The position numbers were made by a program, and so were the translations under genes. Shown piece by piece: positions 44,119 to 55,768 of a DNA stretch of 64,000 bases. The notes below the pieces were generated by a model. The model was not told the origin of the DNA, made no database searches, and saw nothing but the letters and a program-made list of their open reading frames with translations. Origin of the DNA: Pisolithus tinctorius (taxonomy: Eukaryota > Basidiomycota > Agaricomycetes > Boletales > Pisolithaceae); assembly GCA_024663395.1 (NCBI GenBank), contig JANFAH010000020.1, forward strand, positions 62,001-126,000, given 5' to 3'. The stretch's first letter is position 1, and every line of letters begins with the position of its first letter.

Positions 44119-47100
44119 AAATCGACTTCCAGGCGATTAAAGGTAGGGACAGTGTCGGTAAAGTTCTCCAAGGGTTTGAAGAGGGAGGAGAAAAGGGAGG
44201 AATCCATGCCACGGAGTTTTCGAGGAGCAGAAGGGTTACGGCGATGGAAGTCTCTAATAGCACCAGGGGCAGACTTCAAAGCGGATTCAGGCTCCCAAGT
44301 GCGATCCTCGTCATGATAACCCTTCCAATGAACGAGGTATTCAAGCCTGTTCCGTTTCAGGCGAGAGTTGGCGACATAATCCACCTCAAACTCCTCGTCG
44401 CCCTCGTGCCCTACCACCGGTCCTGGGCGAGTGACGGTTTTGGCCCTCCAAAGGCCCTTTATATGGTTTAACCCGAGAGACGTTAACGACAGGGTGGATT
44501 TTGAGGGTTTTCGGGAGTTTCAGTTCCACCCGCGTTGGGTTTGAGCGAGACAACCCTATAGGGGCCAATCCATCGTTCCGTGAGCTTCCTGGAAGGGCGA
44601 TCAGAGAGGGAGATGCGGGAGGTCTCCAGCCAAACCATGTCTCCAACCGAGTAGGAGGGGGCGTCAGAGCGAGACATATCCGCAGGACATCTTCATTCGC
44701 TCTGCGGCTTTGTCTAAAGCCTTCTTTGTGTCCTCCAAAACCTTAGCGAGATCCACAGCGTGGTCTGTAGCTGCCTCTGCCTTGGAAAGGAAGGGTTCCA
44801 CACCCATTCTGGGGGTGTAGGAACGAGTAACTGAGAAGGGGCTTTTACCAGTAGACTCCTGTCGCTTGTTATTATAGGAGAACTGGGCGACCTTAAGCCA
44901 AGAGGGCCAAGAATCCTGTCGGTCATTGACGAAGAGACGGAGACATTGTTGGAGATCCTGATTAAGACGTTCTGTTTGGCCGTCTGCCTGAGGATGGAAG
45001 GCGGTAGAGAGCTTGGGTTTGACCCCAAGCATTTTACAGAGTTTGGCAGTGAACGCACTAGCAAACTGGGGACCGCGGTCGGAGATAACAGAGGAAGGGA
45101 GGCCATGCTGGGGTCCACACATGGTCACGGAAGAGTTCAGCTGTTTGTAGCGAGGAAACCTCCTTTGTAGTGGGGGCAAAGACCACCTCTTTTGAGAACC
45201 TGTCTACCACCACCATGACGTTGTCGAAACCTTGTGCCTCAGGTAACTCCATGAAGTCAACCGAGATGTCGGTCCAGGGGCGTTCTGGGACGGGATTTGG
45301 AAGGAGTTTTCCTGCAGGGGGGGTTCTAGAACTCTTAGCCATCTGGCAACGATGACATGCTGAGACATAGTCTCTAACGGTAGCCGTCATCCCCGGCCAG
45401 ATATAGTTACGGGAAACGAGTTCCAGGGTCTTTTTCCACCAGGGTGTCCTGCGACCGGGGGTGTCGTGATGTTTTTCGAGGCAGTGCATCCTGACAGCGG
45501 GTGGAACATAAACCTTCCCTTGACAGACGTACAGCCCTCCTGTGAGGACAGAACCCTCTGGTTGCGGTGTTACCGAGGAGGCGGACTTTAGGGCGACGAC
45601 AAGGTCAGTGTCCTCTCCTACTACCAAGGTAGCTGCCACTCTGGAGGGATCGAGCAGCGTGACTCCTTGATTGTCCGACCCTTTCGGCTCGTGATCCTCT
45701 CTCCTAGAAAGGGCGTCAGCCTTGGCCATCGAAGACCCGGGCTTGTACACCAGCTTGTAGTTGAAGCGAGAGAGGTACTGTGCCCAGCGTGCCTGGCGAC
45801 GGTCCAGGTTTTGCGCCTTCATGAAATACTGGAGGTTTGCGTGATCCGTCCAGATCTCAAACTGATAGGGGGTGGCCTCGAGGTAGTGTCGCCACATTTC
45901 CAGGGCACGAATTATGGCCAGCATCTCCTTGTCGAAGACCTGGTAGTTCCGTTCTGGGGAGACATGGAGTGGGAGTAAAAGGCGACAGGTCGCCAGAGGT
46001 CATCTTCACATTTCACGGAGAGGACAGCACCGGTGGCAAAGTCAGAGGCATCGGTCTCTAGGCAGAACTCTCTATCCTGATCCGGAAAAGCGAGAACGGG
46101 GGCAGTGGTGAAGGCAAGCTTTAAAGCGTCGAAGGCTTGTTGTTCTCGTGGGCCCCAAGTCCAGAGTTGATCTTTCCTTGTGAGATCATTAAGTGGACGA
46201 GCGATCTGTGCGAAGTCCTTGATGAAGCGGCGATAGAAGTTCGCTAGCCCCAAGAAGGCTCGTACCGAGCGGACCTTCATAGGGACCGGCCATTCTGTAA
46301 TGGCTTTCACCTTGCCTTCATCCATGCTAACTCCTTTGGTTCCAACCACCATGCCCAGGAACTCCACCTGCTTCTGTTTGAAGAAGCACTTCTCTGGTTT
46401 GACGAACAGGTCATTTTCCTCCAGCCTTCTTAACACCTCCAAGACGATCCTGTCATGTTCCTTTTCGTCGTCCGTTTTCGTGAAGATCATCAGGTCGTCG
46501 ATATAGACCACAAGGACGTCCTCCATGTCACCGAAGATGTCATTCATCATGTTTTGGAAGGTGGATGGCGAGTTGCAGAGGCCAAAGTACATGACCAACG
46601 GTTCATAAGCGCCCTTATGAGTAACGAAGGCGGCTTTCCATTCATCTCCTTCCTTGACACGAACGTTGTTGTATCCCCATCGGAGATCCATTTTGGTGAA
46701 GAGTTTACAGCCCTTGAGCTTATCGACGAGCTGAGAAATGAGGGGGAGAGGATAACGCATTCTTGACTGTGTGTTCATTAAGGTACCGGTAGTCCTGCAC
46801 CATGCGCTTCTTCCCATCCTTCTTTGGGACGAAAAAGACGGGGGATGTCTGAGGGGATTTCGAGGGACGGATGTATCCTTTTCGTAGTTGATCTTCGAGG
46901 AAATCCGATACCATCCTTTTGTTCTTCGACGGAGAGCGGAATGAGACGACCATGTTTGGGAGTGAAGGTTTCCTTAAGATCGATGGCGTGATCCCAGGGT
47001 TTACGAAGTGGCATCCTTTCCGATTCTTTCTTTGAGAACACTTTCAGGTACTGATGGTATTCCTTCGGAACGAGTTCCTCAGTGGTTCCGGATCGGACCC

Positions 47101-47755
47101 TGGTGGAGCGGAGCTTCGTATAGAGGTACTCCATGTCCTGCGCTTCCTGTTCCTCTGCCATCCTCTCTGCTCTTGTCCTTGGGGCCAGATCATGACACTT
47201 GCGGGGACAGCGGGATAACTTCACCTGCTTGGTTTCCCAACACACCTCTGGGTTGTGTTTTCGTAGCCAGGTGTAGCCGAGTATAAGTGGGTGCGTGCCA
47301 AGCGTGGTGACCTGAGCCCAGACGGACTCTCGGTGTCCCTGGTAATTCATGACGAGGGAAGCGACGTGAGTGATGTTGCCTGCCACATTAGGGGTTCTGT
47401 CAACGTTAAGGACAGCGACGGGTCGACCAAGCTTGATCAGCGGGAACATCATTTTCATCGGCCCATTTCTTGTCCAAGAAGGTATCGTTGGCTCCAGAGT
47501 CCACCAATGCTTTTTACACTCCACTTCTTTTCTCGTCCTTCCAACACTACTTCCAACTCCAACTCTGCCTTCGGATCTGCTGTTCTTATTTTCGGGGTTT
47601 CCTTTGTTTTCTGATAGGCGTGTTTTTATTTTTATTGCAAGAGGAATTAAGCACCGGTAGTTTACATCCGCGGCCGCGCCCACTGGGGTCCGCCTCTTCA
47701 GATGGTACAGTAATCTCCGAGTTAAATATATCCTGCTCGGTAGAGAAATTGTCAC
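44119..47755 (-). CDS. Chromovirus A pol: protease, RT, RNase H, integrase, chromodomain
   Basis: Protease: [14 protein letters not shown] near 47500. [51 protein letters not shown] and [10 protein letters not shown] with the catalytic Asp pair. RNase [18 protein letters not shown] and [11 protein letters not shown]. Integrase: [13 protein letters not shown] and CHRCQMAKS zinc region, [23 protein letters not shown], and [16 protein letters not shown] with the Glu. Chromodomain near 44400-44230: [34 protein letters not shown]. At least seven single-base shifts (near 47515, 46925, 46765, 45950, 45115, 44690, 44430) interrupt the frame. With near-identical LTRs these look like assembly errors; the element may be active. 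Confidence 0.93.
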
Positions 47756-47805
47756 GCCTAAGACAGAAAACTTATTATAAACGTAGCCAGTGGAGACCCG
47801 ATCCT

Positions 47806-48869
47806 CTACTGGCCGAACTCTTTTCCCTGGCTCTTCATCTCATTGATCTGCTTATCGTAGAAGAAGGCCTGCATCTCTTCGAACGACATTGACGGAGGGC
47901 GGTCTCCTGCACTTCTTGTGTAAACCTCCCGTATGTTGGGCCTAGCAGGGCCCTTTCCTTTAGCGCGAGGGCAATCACGTTTGAAAGTGATTCCCTTGGC
48001 AGTCGAAAACACTTGATGTGAGAGGGAGGCAGGGCGAGGAGGGGAAGCGAGCAGCGCCAATTTCCATGGGGGCACCACGACCAGGCTGAGTGCCGGTAGG
48101 GGTGAAACGGGGGGAGTACGAAGGGCGGTTATAGGAGGAGCGTGGGGTGGGTTCGTCGGGGTAGTGATTATATAGAAGTTTGAAGCGGTCCCTGGCAAGG
48201 GCAGCTTCTCGGAAGGCGACGGTCATCTGAAGATAATTGCCCTGAGTGTATCCCCATCCTTAGAGCTTCTTTCACGATGGCGGGGTGTACGGCGTTTTCC
48301 AGGAGGAAACCGGCAGTTTCATCAGTGACACGTCCCTGTACTTTGAGGGACTCGAACTTGGCATAGAATTCTTCGTAGCGAGAGTTTCCTTGGCGCATAG
48401 TGCGCATCTGTGCTTTGGCCCACTCGACGTCTGTTTGAGGGGTGAAGAACCTATCAATGTCTTCGATCATCTCGGCCGTATCAGGCCATACTCCTGTGAC
48501 AATTGCGAGCGAGAACTTGGCCTGAGCGAATCTTCCTGCTACAGGGCCAGTCATGCGGGACCATACCGCAGTACATTTATCTTGGGCAGTGGGCAAGGCG
48601 GTTCTATTCTGTGCGACCCACACCTTCATTTTCACCCACCATTCTGAAAACTTGGCACGATCACCGGCGTACTGACCCGGGTCGGCCATCACCTCTATCC
48701 TCCTCTGGATTACATCTGCAGGGAGGGCGTTCCATTGGTTTCGCTGACCCTCAATGGTCACGATCGTTCCTTGAGCGTCTCTTAGCTCGTTGCTTAGCCG
48801 GTAGTTTTCGTCTCGAAGAGCGTCGAGGGTGTCGCGGAGCTCGGTGAGTTGGTCGTGAATTCCTTCCAT
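47806..48869 (-). CDS. Chromovirus A gag
   Basis: ATG 48869 (MEGIHDQLTELRDTLDALRD), an N-terminal coiled coil, then the gag core: AKFSEWWVKMKVWVAQNRTA, FFTPQTDVEWAKAQMRTM and RYEEFYAKFESLKVQGRV. A Pro-rich linker and a CCHC knuckle follow (CFDCQGNHFKRDC when two single-base shifts near 48000 are allowed for). The end of the frame has MSFEEMQAFFYDKQINEMK. A frame change near 48235 splits the protein. Confidence 0.9.
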
Positions 48870-49171
48870 AGCGATCCGGGCGTTTTAATGTTTGACGGGG
48901 GAAGATTGTAACGGGGTTGCTGTGGTTCAGCAGGGAGGGAGCAGGGGAAGACAGATTCGACGGAGAAAGGGTAAGAAGGGGGTGGCGGAAGGGAGTAAAG
49001 GTTGTGGTCAAAAGCGGAGTAGGTGAGCGACGTTCAGGGATGTACGGGACGAAGAGGTTTGGGTCGGGTTCAGAGGCTGGGGGACTTGGCGAGTACACCC
49101 ACGAGCCTTCGCGAAGAAGCGAGGAATGGTGACGAACGGTGCGAGGGTACAACGATAGAAGCTAGTTCAAG

Positions 49172-49564
49172 TGTGACGAGACCTAAACAACAGGGTTTGT
49201 TGCAGGCTCGCACCAAGAACCAACAGAAAGAAAGAGAGGAGAAAGAGGAGACGGCCTAGAAGCAGGTGACTTTAGGACTCGAAGACCCAAATGAACTAGC
49301 TTAGAGCTAGTTGGGTGATTGAGTGACGATACTTATACTATGGTACATGAGGCCACAGCGAGGCGTACATGAGGTCCGTGACATCATAGTGATGTCATGA
49401 TGATATCACAGTGGAGCGGAACGTACTAGAAGGAGAAAGCACGACAAGGGCGAGGTGAGGTCCAGACCGGAACGCGGACCGAGACCAAGAGATAAGATAA
49501 GATGAAAAGATTAGATAAGAGAAAAAGGAAAAGAGAGGAAAAGAAAAGAGTACGTATCGTAACA
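49172..49564 (-). repeat. 5' LTR of chromovirus A
   Basis: One base shorter than 43710-44103 (GAAAGAGAGG versus GAAGAGAGAGG) and one A/G difference (GAGGCGTAC versus GAGGCATAC). Confidence 0.96.
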
Positions 49565-49569
49565 CATTG

Positions 49570-52500
49570 AGTTGGGCAGTCAGGGAAGCGAGACACTCAT
49601 AGTCGTTTGCCTCAAAGGTTTGACAAGGGAATCCATCTTGTTTCTCGAACACGCCTCACATAAATGCCGCAAGCGATGAGTACATTGCTATAGACATCCA
49701 TTGTATTAACGGTCAGGGTCTGTGAAATGTTACTAAATGGGTCGAGTATATTCAGATCAGACTTACGAAAGGGAGTTTCCAGAGAACATCCACATTATGA
49801 GAGTCCTTTTGATCTTTGGCATCACCCGAGTCCTCTTCGTTAGTGGTCAGTGGTGACTCCATATCTTCGAGAATGTCCACCAAAGCAATCTGAGCAGGGT
49901 CCAGGATGTCTTCTATAGGGTCAGGATCAAGAGCTAGTCTGGCATCATCTTCGCTCAAAGCATCTGCAGGTATGTCGCATAGAATAGGAGGGAGCCATTG
50001 CAAAACGAGTGAGGTGGCAGCGGCGTGTGCAAGTGAAGTAGCGACGGTCACGGCAGTGTGGGCATGGCTTGCATAGCGAACAGTAGAGGCCAGTGGGTTG
50101 GGCCACCTTTCTTGCAGTTTTGCCAAGGATTCACGACATTGCTGAAGGACTAAATAGTACTTAGAGTCTGCGCAGTGTTAGTCCATGTAGCCAGTAAACT
50201 GTTCCCAGACTTACTTTCTGGTAATTGTATCACAAGCTCAATAGCACATAGTTCATGACCAAACCATCAGCACATATGGTCAGCCTCCATCCCAAGACGC
50301 TGCTGTTCTTTGAGGCAACGATTGCTCTTGAGAACCGCTCTGATGCCTTCTCTGACATCAACATCTTCTAGCCACCGTGGAATTTCTCCAACAGAAGGTG
50401 TTACCCAAACGTCTTCGAGGAGGCTTTGGTCATTCCATAATTCTGCAAGCTTCGTTGGAAGTGGTGATGGAAGGGGAATGCCGGAAGATGCGTCGTATAG
50501 CTCAGCAAGACGTTCACAGTACTTGTTAAATTTACGGATGGTGGACATGAGGGCTGGCTGGCGTTTTGTGATTGCTTTTCAAGTCTGCTGATGGAGTTTT
50601 GTGCCTAAACTGACTTAATTAATGTAACAATGACAAGGTACAAGTCACCTACCCAATGCCTTCTGGTTGCCCCCTACTGCACAATTGAGTTTGTCCCATT
50701 CGAAAAAACTGCCAATTGCACGCTTCTGAATACTGATCTTCAAATCTCGCGCCATTAGAAGGGTCTGAACAAACTCCAAGTTAACTCCATGGAGTTCCGG
50801 AAATTTGTCAGGGATGTTGAGAGAAGCATACAACGCATCTATCTTGTTTAGAAGTCAGTTGTGGCTGCGCTCCAGACTCTCGAGAGCGTCAAGGGTATCC
50901 TGCATCGCGCCCTGCACAATTATCGTGCGTGCGGCTTGTAGGGATCTGTTGGAGGCTTCTACATCGGCTTGCAATACAAGGACTGTGTCTAATTCTTTCT
51001 TCAGCTGTGCTGGCACATCTAAAAAATGGGAGTTGACAGGGGAGTTCAGTACCATGATGTGAGACTTACGTGCACGTATCGAAAGCTGCACACTGCATTG
51101 ATCAGACCACTGCTTCCACAACTCTGGAATACCAATCCCACAGTCACTGATGATGTTCTGCGCCTCAGAACCTTGTTCAGCAATTCCTTTCTTTAGTCAG
51201 TGTTGAATCCAGTCCCCAAGATCACTACGCATCTCCAGTCCTATGGCAGTCACATGCTGATCAATTAACCATATCCACCGTTCACACTGAAGCGAATATT
51301 TCAAGTTCTTGTCAACTACAATAAAGAATTAGACTTACCAACGAGGCTCGCTCAATGCCAATAAGTTTGATGAATCATGACCAAAGGCATTCGGTCCCCT
51401 CCCCATCAGAAAGACCTAGTCCATTGATAATGCGTGGGTTGTAAGTAAGCTGGCAAGCCCACTCATGGCCATAGGCGTGCATAGCCATTGTTGCGAAGCG
51501 TAGGTGAGAGACAATTCTGTCATTTAGAATGTCATACTTACGCAAGGATATCAGCATGGGTATAGATGTAAAAAGTGAATTATTGACCTTGGATAACAAG
51601 CAATCAAGAATGCAACCGATGTCGTACAATACAACAACGGTTGCTGCCGATGGCAAGAGGGAAAAGAGGTGTTCCAGGAGTGCGATACTATACTTCTGTT
51701 GTTCACCAGGGGTGTCAATGTTCACAAAGAAAAGTGGGATATCGTGACGGCATATGAGAGCCATGATGCTGGTGTCGTCGAAGCAATCCATCGCGGCCTT
51801 CTGCTTGTTGCCATCAGCTGCTTCGTACAACGCCTCACATTGGTCAATCGCTTCGTCAGGAACTATGACGCAATGTTGTCTTGGGGACCGCTTATGTGCC
51901 CATCCAATCTGACAACCCACCTCGTCCACTTGGGCCTTGGGAATGAAATACGTGGGCTCGTAGAAGGGGGGACAACTGCCTGCTGAGCACTGATGACGAT
52001 GGTGAAAATTCCCCTCAGTGGCAACATGAACGTCACCACCTTCACTCAACAGTCACCCAAACGTGGTACCTGCAAAACAAGCGGGGCATCTTTGGACAAG
52101 GATCGACGTGCATAAATCCAGGGATGGCAGAGATTGATGGTCAGAAGATGGGGGAATAGTTGATGGCAGGGTTTCCTCAGCTGATTGAGTGCGGTCAAGG
52201 TTCTTCGACATGATTTGGCGACAGTGGCCGATTATATTTTCTACATGACGCTCTACGTGTATTTGCAAAACATCAAACCACTGCACAGTGTGGCTGATGC
52301 TGCAACAAAACAGTTCTTGTACAATTTTACCCTGTTAACTATGTTCGTAAGCTAGACAATTTTGATAAGTCGAGCACATACTTCTCGGGTGGTCAAGCGG
52401 AAGCCTCAGCGCTCGTAATGGGTATTGAGCGCAGAAGCCAGGGCATTGATAGAGTCGCAAGAACATTCAAATAGTGCACGATAAAATCCGAGTAATTCGA

Positions 52501-53112
52501 TGGAAATCGCTATGTGTGGTTGAGAGGGGGCGGTGGGGAAGAGGCCTGAACGCAGAAGTACTTGAGGAAGCGGTGCGCACGTGCAGCTTAGGATAGTCAC
52601 AGTAGCAAAACCTGGGAATATGTCAGTGTGCAACAAACATACGAAGTTAGCAACAAATGATCAAAATACAGGCAGAGGAGGGAAGAGCGCCTCGGCTCAC
52701 ACCCGCCGTGACAACTAAAGAGTGGCATAACACAGCCTGCCAATGGTTTTCCAGTCGTTTCTGTCAAGTACTGGAGATATGACTTGATAATCGTAGGTAT
52801 GACTGCTGTCCAGCTATTGTAAAGCCAGCCTGAAGCCACATGTTGAGCAGAATAGTCAGGATCCTTGTCAAAAGACAGTTCATTGACATGATCAAAGTGT
52901 TGAACAGCGTGAGCATCATCGATGGCAGTGTCTTCCAGCAGGGAGGGGCTAGTGGTAGATGGGACAGGTGGTGGGGATGATTTGGGGTTCAAAAGGTCGC
53001 TCAAATGTTGAAGTAGACATTGCCATTTGGTATCTTGACCTGGAATGACAACGTTAGTTTGCGTTTTCCGCTTGTCCCTCTGTTTCTTCGGACTCGAGAA
53101 ATGTTGGCCCAT
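49570..53112 (-). pseudogene. KDZ transposase: CxC cluster, catalytic core, C-terminal helical region
   Basis: Minus strand from ATG 53112 (MGQHFSSPKKQRDKRK). The cysteine-cluster region has GWLYNSWTAVIPTIIKSYL, PLFSCHGGC and ILSCTCAPLPQVLLRSGLFP, as in KDZ-associated CxC domains (Iyer and colleagues 2014, from memory). Then MQWFDVLQIHVERHV and CPACF. The core at 52049-51375 has VATEGNFHHRH, FDDTSIMALICRHD, NIDTPGEQQKYSIALLEHLF, VVVLYDIGCIL, MHAYGHEWACQL and GLSDGEGTE. In relatives I know, the first motif has Asp (DGNFHHRH), so the Glu may impair catalysis. Downstream: PAQLKKELDTVLVLQADVE, ALYASLNIPDKFPEL, SVGEIPRWLEDVDVREG. Many short introns (GTAAGT-type) and frameshifts. The reading stops at the chromovirus insertion (CATTG duplication) and continues at 43704. 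Confidence 0.9.
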
Positions 53113-53581
53113 GCCCAAGCTGGTGCTGGGCAGCACACGCTGGGTCGCAGAATAGGAACACATATCGCAGAGGAAAAACACACCATGAGAACTGGGGTAA
53201 CCCTGCAACTGCAGACAGGTGCAGACCGTCATCCAAAGGACGCTCACCACGAGCATCGTGAGCAAGCTCACTAAACGGTTTGGATATGCTCTGGAGGCGG
53301 TGTCATGAGGGTTTCGGGAGGGAAGGTAGAGGTGGTGATGATGATTAAGCTGGATATATACAGTATAAGTTCCTTAACTGATTCGCACATCTATTCTTAG
53401 CACAAGCTGGGTAAAGCCAGCGTGGATAGTGGGTCTCTTAGATACATTATTCACATCACAAAAACTATATCTGAAAGACCAGAGATGCTGCCGAAAACTG
53501 GTGCCTAAGGTGGTCCTAGCTTGCTAACAAGCCCTGGGGGAGCTATGACCAATTTGGTATGGACACTACATATGTAATTGG

Positions 53582-54118
53582 TGTTGGAGATTGTGCATTC
53601 TGTTATGTTTCACCCCTGTTTTCACCCTGTGTTTGCCTTGTTTTTGCTCTGTTGGACTTACTTCCTTTTTTGGCCATCTTCTCATTGATCTGATGGCCCT
53701 CTGTTTTTATCACTAGTGTTAGTGTCTCATAACATGCTTAGGACATGTGTCATCATTGTTCAACCAATGGTGTAGTTACTGTAGCTCATTACATGCAGAC
53801 ACCTCATGATCTGCTTTCTTTGTAGTATTTAGACTGCCAGCTCAAGTCCTGGAACCCCAGACTTGAGCTGCTCAATCATATGCAGTGTTCCTCAGAACTT
53901 CACCCTCAGTGTCCCTAACCTGGACCACTCTCACCAGCATTGCCAAATCCTCTGTCATTTACAGAGGTTACCTCAGCCATTTGCTAGGTAGAAACCATAG
54001 TCTGTGACTGAGCTCAACCTGTGCCTTGACTTTAGTCTTAGCATAACAGAAGCTCAAGTCTCCATGGCCTATTGGCTGAAGGTCACTGTCTAGCATACCA
54101 CCATGAACCCTCAAAACA
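53582..54118 (+). repeat. Probable 5' LTR of chromovirus C
   Basis: Starts TGTTGG, ends AAAACA, followed after two bases by TGACATTTGGTGCC, a plausible primer binding site. No second copy is seen in the window, so the limits are inferred. Confidence 0.55.
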
Positions 54119-54330
54119 ACTGACATTTGGTGCCATTGCAACCCACATGAGAAGAATCATCATCTGATGAAGAACAGGAGAGCACTGTCACTAACACCTC
54201 CTCCAACAAACCTGAACAACTGGATAGAGGCTTTACCTCAGGTATCCTCTCAAATCTCTTCACCCAATCTCTTGCATCACTTGGTACTCCTCTCCCACCT
54301 GTACCTACCCCTTCCACATTTCCTGCACCC

Positions 54331-55152
54331 TTGCCCCCACTGCAGAATATGATGTCCAGTTCATCATCAAAGGCAATGACCAGCACTACCACTGTCAAGG
54401 TGACTGAATTGAAGATTGGTGCTCCATTTGATTTTGACAGTGACCAGAAGAATGCCATGAGCTGGCTATTCTCAGTCCAGACTTATCTCATGGTAAATGA
54501 AGAAGTTTATGGCACTAACACCAAACAGGTGGTTTATGCACTGTCATACATGAAGAAAGGGGTTGCTCACTCCTGGGCAGCAACCTTCCAGAAGACATCT
54601 CTGGAAAAGAATCCCCCCAGTTTTGGGACATTTCCTGATTTTGTGATGGCTTTCAAAGCCTCATTTACCTCCCCTAACTCCACTGGTGTCACAACTGCAA
54701 AATTGCATACTCTCAAACAGAAAGATTTGGTGGAACAATATATCACCAACTTCTGCACTGCCACCACTGATTCCACCATCACCCAGGATGTTACCTTGAT
54801 TGAGTTCTTCTCTCAAGGACTTAAACTGTTCATCATGAACTGCATCCACATGATGGAGACAACCCCCACTAAAATTGACAAATGGTATAAACAGGCACAA
54901 AAGTTTGATGTGAAATGGAGGAAAGTAAATGAACTTTCTGGGAAAAAGGAAAAGAGGATGTTCTACCTGAAGAACAACCTCTCAGAAGAAAAAGATCCAA
55001 ATGCTATGGACATGGATGGAGCAAGACTCTCCAGAGAAGAAAGGGACTGACACATCAAAGAAGGAAGATATTTTGGTTGTGGAAACAAAGGACATCTCTC
55101 TCAAGAATGTCCAGACAAAGGAAAGACCCCTCAGAAGAGGTCAAAAAGATAA
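54331..55152 (+). pseudogene. Chromovirus C gag
   Basis: Open 54331-55050 with DQKNAMSWLFSVQTYLMVN, SYMKKGVAHSWAATF, KASFTSPNSTGVTTAKLHTL and KIDKWYKQAQKFDVKWRK, the order of a Ty3 capsid protein. After a TGA at 55048 the zinc knuckle reads YFGCGNKGHLSQEC, with Tyr where the first Cys should be (TAT for TGT). Decayed. Confidence 0.85.
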
Positions 55153-55259
55153 GAAAGATTATTGAAGTTGAAGAAAGCAATGACAAAGAGAGAGTTGCTG
55201 GACCTTCCATTGCCTTAGTCAATATTGCTAGGGTGTTAGGAAAGGATTTTTAGAAGGGG

Positions 55260-55735
55260 ACTCTGTGTTGATGCCAGATGTTCCCAGTAAAAAGGACAGT
55301 TCTATTTCTGTTGCTCCTGTACTAGTATCTTCTACTCCAGATTGTACTATGCAAATCCCTGTTTCCCTTTACACATCAGAAAAAACTGGAAAAGTCATCA
55401 ACACTACTGCACTGGTTGACTCCAGTGCAGAAATATCCTGCATTGATTGGAGTTTCATGTGAAAGCATAGGATCCCCACTCAATGACTTGCCAAACCCAT
55501 CCTTGCCAAAAATGCAGATGGATCCCAGAATTCCAAGGGAAAGATCTTGTTTTCTACCACCCTCTACTTCAAGATCAAAGGACTTGTTCATCAGTCCTTC
55601 CACATCATAAACTGTGGGTCAGAAAACATGATTCTTGGCCTCCCTTGGTTACAAGAGAACAACTTCATTGTCAATTGGAGCATGGGAACCCTCTCCATTG
55701 ATGAGAAAACTGACAGGTCAAAAGATCTGTCTTGA
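55260..55735 (+). pseudogene. Chromovirus C aspartic protease
   Basis: TTALVDSSAEISCIDWSF carries the DSS version of the DSG active-site triad. LYFKIKGLVHQSFHIINC and ENMILGLPWLQENNFIVNW are typical of the following retropepsin strands. Stops and shifts lie near 55460 and 55735. Confidence 0.8.
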
Positions 55736-55768
55736 AACATCTCTTCTGTCCCTATTGAAGAGCCCACT

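Larger units (their letters stand above)
43710..49564 (-). mobile_element. Full-length chromovirus (Ty3/gypsy, element A), recent insertion
   Basis: 5855 bp, flanked by CATTG on both sides (43705-43709 and 49565-49569). LTRs of 394 and 393 bp differ by one substitution and one indel by eye. Order on the minus strand: 5' LTR, gag, protease, RT, RNase H, integrase, chromodomain, polypurine tract, 3' LTR. It interrupts the KDZ transposase-Ulp1 gene between AAT and GAT codons. Confidence 0.96.
42250..53530 (-). mobile_element. KDZ (Kyakuja-Dileera-Zisupton) DNA transposon, interrupted by a chromovirus
   Basis: Defined by the transposase gene at 53112-43045 and probably the convergent gene at 42291-43043. 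Ends are not resolved: I found no inverted partner for GGTGCCTAAGGTGG at 53507-53520. CpG content is near host level, so the element is younger or less methylated than its right-hand neighbours. Confidence 0.7.

Noticed and set aside
42250..53530. TET/JBP dioxygenase expected as KDZ cargo
   Set aside because: I looked for the HxD...H iron-binding pattern in the minus-strand genes 36.9-42 kb and near the transposase and saw none.
53482..53530. AGAGATGCTGCCGAAAAC and GGTGCCTAAGGTGG as right terminal repeat of the KDZ element
   Set aside because: No inverted partner was found at 36.5-43.1 kb, so the element ends stay open.
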